Positions 57,847 through 64,000 of a stretch of 64,000 nucleotides of DNA are shown here, piece by piece. Position 1 is the first letter of the stretch; every line of letters starts with the position of its first letter. The stretch lies in NCBI RefSeq assembly GCF_014384895.1, contig NZ_JACRSQ010000003.1:1-64000 (forward strand). The letters run 5' to 3'. Position numbers and translations under genes: made by a program. Under the pieces are notes generated by a model. The model made no database searches. It worked only from the letters and a program-made list of their open reading frames with translations, and was not told the DNA's origin. Source of the DNA: Bianquea renquensis (GTDB lineage Bacteria > Bacillota > Clostridia > Lachnospirales > Bianqueaceae).

Positions 57847-58905
57847 TTATTTCAGCCCTTCATGGCCCAAAAACCATGCTTCCGCAGTCTCCAAAAATCG
57901 TTCTAAACACTGATATTCCTCGTCATACGCCTCCGGTATCTCCTTCGCAATACTGCGCAAAGGCTCCGGGTCCTTGGTCTGCTCATATTTTATGGTCATA
58001 TTCATCCATTTTTGTGTCCGCTCGCAACACGCTCTGTATTCATTCATAGACGGATACGCTTGATTCTGTAAATCGATATTCCATTTTTTGCAGATATATT
58101 GCATCGATTGATACAGCATACTTCTGTGTTCATAGATCGCGTGGGCATTATTGACTAAACCTCGGAACACGGAATGGAATTCGCCATGGTGTAGTTCCGT
58201 ATTTAGCAGTTCCTCCAGGCCCCTGAGACACGCGATGCCGGTATAGAGGGTCTGAGACTCTGCCGCGCTGTCATTGTAACGGCTTACGGTCTGACTCTGT
58301 ATGATCTTGCCGCAGACTTCATGACGGATCTTCTCATACGCGCCAAACACACATCCATCCGTCACATACTTAGGCTGGATAGAAAATGCCGTCACATAGA
58401 ATTGAAACCGGCTCGATATATCGATACTTTCATACTCATAATAAAGATGCCTCTTGATATCTTCTATGGTTTCCTCCATATAAGTATACGGTATCTGAGC
58501 GGCGCCAAATCGGTATTGGGACAAGCCCACGGTCTCAAAGGCCTGCGCCTCATCGTTAAATCCATACAGTAGCACCTCATGGTAGCGCTTTTCATTCACT
58601 TTGATAAACATGACAATATAGCGAGTATTCCGAATATTGTCTCGCAGGGTATCCACTATATTTTCTTTTGAAAGGGTACACAGCCGTATCTGGTTCCTCT
58701 GCAGAATTTCATCGTGATAGGAGGGCAAATCAATCTCCATATCACCAAACATAAAGTTGCCTTCCGGAGACATGAATAAATTATAATGGGATGCAATCCA
58801 GTCCTCCGCGTATCTTGACGCTTGGATGACCGCCAACCGGTTAAATAGCCAACATTCTGTTACAACAGCGACTTTCTCAATCTCTAGAGGTAATTTGATT
58901 ATCAT
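57847..58905 (-). CDS. Unknown protein, possibly BtrH/C39-like
   Basis: The 352-residue cytoplasmic protein starts M-I-I-K-L-P-L-E-I-E-K-V-A-V-V-T-E-C-W. Its middle (Y-I-V-M-F-I-K-V-N-E-K-R-Y-H-E-V-L-L-Y-G-F-N-D near 100-125) resembles the histidine part of butirosin BtrH-type N-terminal domains, which are peptidase C39-like acyl or peptidyl transferases with an N-terminal Cys; Cys19 could fill that role. The C-terminal 150 residues are helical. The start has GGGGGAG six bases upstream, and a GC-rich inverted repeat lies just before it. The family call is weak. Confidence 0.55.
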   Translation of the reverse strand: MIIKLPLEIEKVAVVTECWLFNRLAVIQASRYAEDWIASHYNLFMSPEGNFMFGDMEIDLPSYHDEILQRNQIRLCTLSKENIVDTLRDNIRNTRYIVMFIKVNEKRYHEVLLYGFNDEAQAFETVGLSQYRFGAAQIPYTYMEETIEDIKRHLYYEYESIDISSRFQFYVTAFSIQPKYVTDGCVFGAYEKIRHEVCGKIIQSQTVSRYNDSAAESQTLYTGIACLRGLEELLNTELHHGEFHSVFRGLVNNAHAIYEHRSMLYQSMQYICKKWNIDLQNQAYPSMNEYRACCERTQKWMNMTIKYEQTKDPEPLRSIAKEIPEAYDEEYQCLERFLETAEAWFLGHEGLK

Positions 58906-58974
58906 TTGTACACTCCCCCGCATCCACCCCCTCCTGTCCACGGAATTCCTGCGAGAGGGGGAGGAATCTTTTTG

Positions 58975-60222
58975 CTAATCCAGCGAGTACGGACTCTCTG
59001 GCATAGGATCACGGTGCACCCAGCTTCCATTTGTAAAATCCGGTACCGATACCGGCATACTGCCCTTGGCAATGGATTCCTCTGACAGGCAGGTGATCGC
59101 CATCCAGGTAGCTGAATCATAGACATCGATGGGCAGGCCGATGCGGTGCTGAACGCTGTAGATAAACGCTCGAAGTACCAGATAATCCATGCCCCCGTGT
59201 CCACCGGTAACGCCGTCATTCAGAAATCTTTCCCAGATTGGATGCTGATATTTTTCAAGATACAGATCCACATCTTCCCACTTATGCTCAATAATAACCT
59301 CCAGTCCATCTTCCTCCGCGGGGTGTTCCGGCTCAAAATAGACTGAATGGTTCAGCTCCATCCAGATGCCCTTTGTGCCGTGTACAGCATTTCCGCGGCA
59401 GTATGGCCTTGGAAGAGAGGTATCGTGCATGATGGTGACGGTTTCACCGCCAGCGCATTTCAGAACAGTGGTAATGATATCGCCCAGGGCGTGACGGCGC
59501 CAGATTGGGTTCTGCTCCCCGTAAATCTCGGCAGCGCGGATATCCAGCCCACGGCTTTTGGACGCGGTTGAGGTCAGCGTCAAAAAACGGTTGCCGCGGT
59601 TAATATTCAAATATTTGGAAATCGGTCCGATCTCATGAGTGGGGTACAGATCCCCGTTGCGGTTCATGTGATGGTACGATCGCTGATACTGACGGCGCAG
59701 CTGATTGGCGATGCCCCGCAGGTCATGCTCGTAGCCGCCCTCGCAGTGGATGATTTCCCCAAAGAGCCCTTTGCGGATCATATTGAGAATCGCCAACTCA
59801 TATTGACCGTAGCAGCAGTTTTCCATCATCATGCAAGGCGTGCCTGTCTCCTCATACGCTCTCACGAGATCCCAGCACTGCTCGATGGAGGATGCCCCTC
59901 CAACCTCAAATCCGGTATATTTTCCCGCTCTCATGGAAGCAATGGCAATCTTGATATGCTCATTCCACGAAGTGGCGATAATCACACCCTCAATATCATC
60001 GCGCTTCAAGAGCTCATGATAGTCGGTATAACGGCTCACAGGATATTCAGCATACTGTTGAATCGTCTTGACGCCCTCCTCCATCCGCTCTTCCACAATA
60101 TCGCAGACAGCGGTAACCTCAACAAACTTCATTTGAGCCAGAGATTCCAACAATCCGATGGCTCGTCCGCCGACGCCGATCATGCCAATTTTGACAATGC
60201 GCTCTTCCTGGTTTTCTAGCAT
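58975..60222 (-). CDS. Gfo/Idh/MocA-family protein, GH109-like
   Basis: The 415-residue protein has an N-terminal Rossmann domain (I-G-M-I-G-V-G-G-R-A near residue 13) and the motifs that mark the GH109-like branch: E-V-G-G-A-S near 108, M-E-N-C-C-Y-G near 135, G-E-I-I-H-C-E-G-G-Y-x-H-D near 155 and Y-P-T-H-E-I-G-P near 193. Enzymes of this branch use bound NAD to hydrolyse alpha-linked N-acetylgalactosaminides. Substrate here is not certain. GGGAGG precedes the ATG; the gene is divergent from a sugar transporter. Confidence 0.8.
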   Translation of the reverse strand: MLENQEERIVKIGMIGVGGRAIGLLESLAQMKFVEVTAVCDIVEERMEEGVKTIQQYAEYPVSRYTDYHELLKRDDIEGVIIATSWNEHIKIAIASMRAGKYTGFEVGGASSIEQCWDLVRAYEETGTPCMMMENCCYGQYELAILNMIRKGLFGEIIHCEGGYEHDLRGIANQLRRQYQRSYHHMNRNGDLYPTHEIGPISKYLNINRGNRFLTLTSTASKSRGLDIRAAEIYGEQNPIWRRHALGDIITTVLKCAGGETVTIMHDTSLPRPYCRGNAVHGTKGIWMELNHSVYFEPEHPAEEDGLEVIIEHKWEDVDLYLEKYQHPIWERFLNDGVTGGHGGMDYLVLRAFIYSVQHRIGLPIDVYDSATWMAITCLSEESIAKGSMPVSVPDFTNGSWVHRDPMPESPYSLD

Positions 60223-60300
60223 TTCAAAAACCTCCCAAAAAAATTATAACTGCCAATGGATGCACCATAGTAAATATGTAACATAAAAGGCGTTTCTCGT

Positions 60301-60342
60301 CAATAAACAATATTTTATTTTGACGAGAAATATTGTTTGTTG
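60301..60342. promoter_or_regulatory. Operator-like inverted repeat between divergent genes
   Basis: CAATAAACAATATTT (60301-60315) and AAATATTGTTTGTTG (60328-60342) are reverse complements at 14 of 15 positions with a 12-base spacer. It lies beside the sugar-transporter promoter and between two divergent genes of one likely pathway. Confidence 0.6.
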
Positions 60343-60368
60343 ATTTTTTTGTAAAGGGATCGTATGAT
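60340..60368 (+). promoter_or_regulatory. Promoter of the sugar ABC transporter
   Basis: TTGATT 60340-60345, 17-base spacer, TATGAT 60363-60368. The -35 box touches the right arm of the inverted repeat. Confidence 0.5.
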
Positions 60369-60453
60369 GGAATTACTTAAAAAGTTCGCATTCGCGGACC
60401 TTCCTATAGGATAAATACATCTCGGCCAGAGAAGGAAAGAGGGAAATCGGCTT

Positions 60454-61425
60454 ATGGAATTCGGAAACAGAACGATAGCAGCCAGAAACGGTACAAAAAC
60501 TGGCAGGCGCAGAAAACGAGGCGGCATCGGGGCAAAAGAACAACTCCAACTCATGTTGATCATGCTTCCACCCCTTATCCTGATCTTCATTTTTTCTTAC
60601 ATACCTCTCTATGGCGTCTTGATTGCATTTCAGGACTTTGTTCCCGGTAATCCGATCTTGTCCTTTGACGGTAGCACCCAATGGGTCGGCCTCAAACACT
60701 TTACCGACTTCATCACGTCTAGAACCTTTACAAGGCTATTTCGCAATACGCTGGTTCTCAGCGGATTAAACCTTGTATTCGGCTTTACCGCCCCCATCAT
60801 TTTTTCGCTGATTCTAAATGAAGTCAAAATATCCTCCTATAAGAAGCTGGTCCAGACCGCAAGCTACCTGCCCTATTTTATCTCCACGGTTATCGCAGCT
60901 GGTATGGTGCTTTCCTTTATCGATACCAACGGTCTTATCAACCGGATACGCGAGATCTTCGGACTACCATCCAAGGCCTTCTCCATGGATCCCAACTGTT
61001 TTCCGGCCATCTATACCATCACAAATGTCTGGAAAACCTTCGGATGGGACAGTATTTTGTACATGTCCGCCATGTCCTCCATCGATATGAATCTGTATGA
61101 GGCGGCGAAATTGGATGGGGCCAACCGGGTGCAGCAGATGTGGAATATTACGCTCCCCTCTATCAAGCCAACCATTATGCTTCTACTCATTTTTGCCATT
61201 GGCAGCGTCCTAAGTACCAACACAGATTTGGTTCTGCTCCTGTACAATCCTGCGGTCTACGAGACGGCCGATGTCATGGCAACGTATGTTTACCGCGATA
61301 GTCTGTTGGGTGGCCGCTTTAGCTTCGGTACCGCAGTCGGGCTGTTCACCTCCGTGCTGAACTTTACCCTTGTCTTCATCGCCAATTTCATTTCTAGAAA
61401 AGTCGCTGATTATTCTTTATGGTAA
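60454..61425 (+). CDS. Sugar ABC transporter permease, LplB type
   Basis: The 323-residue membrane protein has a basic N-terminus and six helices, with the EAA loop E-A-A-K-L-D-G-A-N-R-V-Q-Q-M-W near residue 218 that contacts the ATPase. The start I-P-L-Y-G-V-L-I-A-F-Q-D-F and the end resemble LplB/YtcP-type oligosaccharide permeases. No ATPase is coded here; such systems use a shared MsmX-like ATPase elsewhere. Confidence 0.9.
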   Translation: MEFGNRTIAARNGTKTGRRRKRGGIGAKEQLQLMLIMLPPLILIFIFSYIPLYGVLIAFQDFVPGNPILSFDGSTQWVGLKHFTDFITSRTFTRLFRNTLVLSGLNLVFGFTAPIIFSLILNEVKISSYKKLVQTASYLPYFISTVIAAGMVLSFIDTNGLINRIREIFGLPSKAFSMDPNCFPAIYTITNVWKTFGWDSILYMSAMSSIDMNLYEAAKLDGANRVQQMWNITLPSIKPTIMLLLIFAIGSVLSTNTDLVLLLYNPAVYETADVMATYVYRDSLLGGRFSFGTAVGLFTSVLNFTLVFIANFISRKVADYSLW

Positions 61426-61443
61426 TCGTTAGGAGAGTTCAAA

Positions 61444-62343
61444 ATGGCCAAAACAAAATCCAAAATCAAAGATGGTTCGCGCATTTTTGATGCATTCTGC
61501 ATTTTCTTCTGCGCATTGATCTGCCTCGTCACACTGTATCCCATGTATTATGTCCTGATCATGTCGCTCAGCGAGCCTGCTGCCGTCAACTCCATGTCCG
61601 TTTTTCTGTACCCCAAAGGGTTTCAGTTGAAATCCTACACGCTGCTGTTTAAGGATTCCTCTATGTGGCGAGCCTATGGAAATACGATTATCTACGCGGC
61701 CTCCAGCACGCTGCTCACGCTGATTACGTCCGTGCTCGCCGCCTATCCCTTGACGGTGCATGGGCTCCATGCGCGCAGATTCTTTGTAACCTACCTGTTA
61801 ATTCCAATGTACTTTTCAGGAGGATTGATTCCAAGCTTCCTGTTGATCAATAATCTAGGGCTTTACGGGACGCGCTGGGCTATTATTCTGCCAGCCTCCT
61901 ACAGCATCTGGAACATCATGTTGGTGCGCACCTTTTTTTCCAATCTACCGGAAGATCTGCGGGAATCTGCCAAGATGGACGGCGCCGCCCATATACGCAT
62001 CTTGTTTCAAATCTATCTTCCCCTCGCCAAATCGATTCTGGCCGTTGTGGCCATCTATAGCATTGTCGGGATGTGGAACAGCTGGTTCAACGCTCAGGTG
62101 TATTTGCCCACAACAGAGCTTCAACCGCTGCAAATGTACTTAAAGCGTGTCCTCGTTCAGATGTCGGTGGACTTGACTAAGCTCAATTCCACTGAGATTG
62201 AGGATGCCATGGAACAAATGTTTTCCGCCACACAGTTGAAGTATTCCATGATCATTTTTACAACCCTTCCCATCATCTTCACCTATCCGTTTTTCCAGAA
62301 ATACTTTATCAAAGGCGTAATGGTTGGCTCCCTCAAGGGCTGA
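61444..62343 (+). CDS. Sugar ABC transporter permease, LplC/YtcP type
   Basis: The 299-residue permease has six helices, the EAA loop E-S-A-K-M-D-G-A-A-H-I-R near residue 178 and the usual end F-F-Q-K-Y-F-I-K-G-V-M-V-G-S-L-K-G. It pairs with the preceding permease, 18 bases upstream. Confidence 0.92.
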   Translation: MAKTKSKIKDGSRIFDAFCIFFCALICLVTLYPMYYVLIMSLSEPAAVNSMSVFLYPKGFQLKSYTLLFKDSSMWRAYGNTIIYAASSTLLTLITSVLAAYPLTVHGLHARRFFVTYLLIPMYFSGGLIPSFLLINNLGLYGTRWAIILPASYSIWNIMLVRTFFSNLPEDLRESAKMDGAAHIRILFQIYLPLAKSILAVVAIYSIVGMWNSWFNAQVYLPTTELQPLQMYLKRVLVQMSVDLTKLNSTEIEDAMEQMFSATQLKYSMIIFTTLPIIFTYPFFQKYFIKGVMVGSLKG

Positions 62344-62384
62344 TCTTAAATAGCGCAAAAAAAGAAAAAAAGGAGGATATAGTT

Positions 62385-64000
62385 ATGAAAAAGTTTGTGA
62401 AAACGGTAGCCATCGTCCTGTCGTTGACTATGACGCTGACGGCTCTTGCCGCTTGCAGCAACAGCAAGGAGAATGACAGTAGCAGCTCCAGCAGCGCAAA
62501 CAACAGTTCAACGGTATCATCGAATTCCACTGTGGAGGAAGACAAGGTTCATACCCTAAAAATCCTTGGACCCGATCCCGGAAACCAGTACATCAAATTC
62601 TCTGAGAGAGAAGAATACAAAGTTTGGGGATTGCTGCAGGACATGCTCAAAGAAAATAATTTGGAACTTGAGCTTGAGGCCGTGCCCAACGATCAATATG
62701 AGGTGGTCATACAGACCCGTATGGCATCCACAAGTCTTCCTGACATTGCAAACCTTACGCCTATCGACGACGCGTCCATCCTAACTCTCGGCAAAAACGG
62801 TACAATACAGGAGCTGAGCGAACTGATTCAGAAATACAGCAACGGCAATATTGATCGCATGTTCGGCGAAGTGTACGACACCGCGTACCCTTTGATCACA
62901 ACGGCGGAGGGAAAGATCTACTGGCTGACAGACCTTCATAAAGGAAGCACCTATGGGGGCAAAGAGATCCCCGTGGGGCTTGGGATGCAGATCCGCCAGG
63001 ATTGGCTGGATAAAGTGAACGCCAAAATGCCCACGACCCTTGCGGAGTTCACCGACGTCCTTCGCACCTTCCGCGAACAGGATGTAAACGGAAACGGCAA
63101 ACAGGATGAAATCATTTTGGTTGACGCGCAATACTTCAACAATGGCTTAGCGCAGATCTTTGGCCTGGGCAACGGGTATGTGGCCCTGGATGTGATAAAC
63201 GGCAAAATCGTGTCCCCCTGGTATCAGGATAACATTAAGGAGTACTTCACGTATCTCAACGGTCTTGTAAATGAAGGGTTAATCGATTCTGCTACTCTCG
63301 GATCCTGGGATATCCAGAATCAGCGTCTTGCAGATAACTTAGTTGCCAGCTGGAATGCCTATGACTCCGCAACCTATCTCAATGGATATGTTACCAGCGA
63401 CAGTTCCGCCAATTATGTGCCCGTTTTCACTCTGACAGACGCCGTGGAAGGCTCTGAGCCGTGGAAAGAAGTCGAGACCTCACAGCTCGTCTGGCAGCGC
63501 TACTGCATCACGAAGGCCTGCACCGATGTGGAGGGCGCCATCAAGTTCTTCGACATGATCTATTCCGATGAATATATGACGATTCTTCACTGGGGCGTCG
63601 AGGGCGAAACCTATGAGGTCCGCGACGGCGTCAACTACTCCATCAACATTGGCACCAATGAAGATAAAGCAAATGCCAGAAAAACAAATGGCTCTCCCCT
63701 TTGGGGCGACCTGCTCCCCCGCGTACAGCTCGGCAGCGCCTATAAGACATACGATGAATGGGAAGAGGTTTTGAAGGGGGAAAATCGTTCCGATGTGCAG
63801 ATTCAAGCCATGGCAAAGGCAGTAGACTATGAATACTGGTATCCGTTAATGCTGGATAACTTCCTTGCTATGCCCACCGACGAGGAGACAGAATCCCTCA
63901 ACAAAATTCTGACGGGAATCCAAACCTATTCCGACGAGATGTGTATGAAGATTACCTTGGGCACTGCATCCTTGGATGATTTTGACACATACCTCGGAGA
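62385..64000 (+). CDS. Sugar-binding lipoprotein, LplA type (runs off the window)
   Basis: At least 538 residues are coded, with a lipoprotein signal ending in L-A-A-C (about residue 24), a Ser/Asn-rich linker and a family 1 solute-binding domain (M-P-T-T-L-A-E-F near 210, D-V-N-G-N-G-K-Q-D-E near 230, which is a calcium-loop-like motif). Large LplA-like proteins bind oligosaccharides for the two permeases upstream. AAGGAGG precedes ATG 62385. The end is beyond 64000. Confidence 0.9.
   Translation, partial: MKKFVKTVAIVLSLTMTLTALAACSNSKENDSSSSSSANNSSTVSSNSTVEEDKVHTLKILGPDPGNQYIKFSEREEYKVWGLLQDMLKENNLELELEAVPNDQYEVVIQTRMASTSLPDIANLTPIDDASILTLGKNGTIQELSELIQKYSNGNIDRMFGEVYDTAYPLITTAEGKIYWLTDLHKGSTYGGKEIPVGLGMQIRQDWLDKVNAKMPTTLAEFTDVLRTFREQDVNGNGKQDEIILVDAQYFNNGLAQIFGLGNGYVALDVINGKIVSPWYQDNIKEYFTYLNGLVNEGLIDSATLGSWDIQNQRLADNLVASWNAYDSATYLNGYVTSDSSANYVPVFTLTDAVEGSEPWKEVETSQLVWQRYCITKACTDVEGAIKFFDMIYSDEYMTILHWGVEGETYEVRDGVNYSINIGTNEDKANARKTNGSPLWGDLLPRVQLGSAYKTYDEWEEVLKGENRSDVQIQAMAKAVDYEYWYPLMLDNFLAMPTDEETESLNKILTGIQTYSDEMCMKITLGTASLDDFDTYLG

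Noticed and set aside
60301..60350. Intrinsic terminator (inverted repeat followed by a T-run)
   Set aside because: No gene is transcribed into it from the left on the plus strand; its place between divergent genes fits an operator better.

Overview
The window looks like a chromosomal segment of an anaerobic Bacillota, class Clostridia, probably a gut Oscillospirales/Eubacteriales member. Evidence is the strong AGGAGG ribosome binding sites, frequent TTG/GTG starts, Gram-positive lipoproteins, IorAB plus a phenylacetate-CoA-ligase-like enzyme, CarD, DUF3783 and DUF2935 proteins, LplABC-type sugar transport and a siphovirus-type prophage. The assignment is by gene content and by eye only; no species can be named.

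Layout. 1-736: right end of an IS3-family element that cuts an ABC exporter gene. 923-6355: a surface-glycan O-acylation operon (SGNH esterase, DUF4358 lipoprotein, MBOAT acyltransferase, DHHW/AlgJ-like protein) ending in a cytoplasmic GH10 enzyme. 6449-10130: tRNA-Gly(CCC), a 2-hydroxyacid dehydrogenase, and a GDPD-HAD pair divergent from a DeoR regulator. 10299-11467: a winged-helix regulator translationally coupled to a 33-residue peptide. About 11.5-30.9 kb: a siphovirus-type prophage with complete tail, lysis and repressor genes but no visible integrase, terminase or major capsid gene and a shortened portal. 30974-32029: a second, inverted and damaged copy of the regulator/peptide cassette. 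32.1-34.1 kb: a small mobile-element graveyard (ParB-like remnant, Uma2, ribbon-helix-helix protein, truncated coiled-coil gene) next to tRNA-Gly(GCC).

34.1-44.0 kb is core-like: phasin-like protein with UbiB kinase, DUF3783, CarD with two small partners, methionine aminopeptidase with a SEC-C tail, DUF2935, and an iorA-iorB-paaK operon behind a leader terminator. 44.0-47.6 kb is a MacB/FtsX-type ABC exporter with a long structured leader. 47.7-50.8 kb is the cobT-cobU-cobS-cobC nucleotide-loop operon for cobalamin. A cardiolipin synthase and a membrane-anchored unknown follow. 53.2-56.6 kb encodes a secreted DUF2712-like protein with a three-permease ABC transporter of bacteriocin-immunity style. 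An AT-rich region with decayed gene fragments, a possible BtrH-like protein, and a GH109-like oxidoreductase divergent from an LplB-LplC-LplA sugar transporter complete the window; the solute-binding protein runs off the end.

The most unusual item is the duplicated regulator plus W-x-K-P peptide cassette on both sides of the prophage. The second is the prophage itself, which has kept what a flexible tail-like bacteriocin needs and lost what a virus needs.
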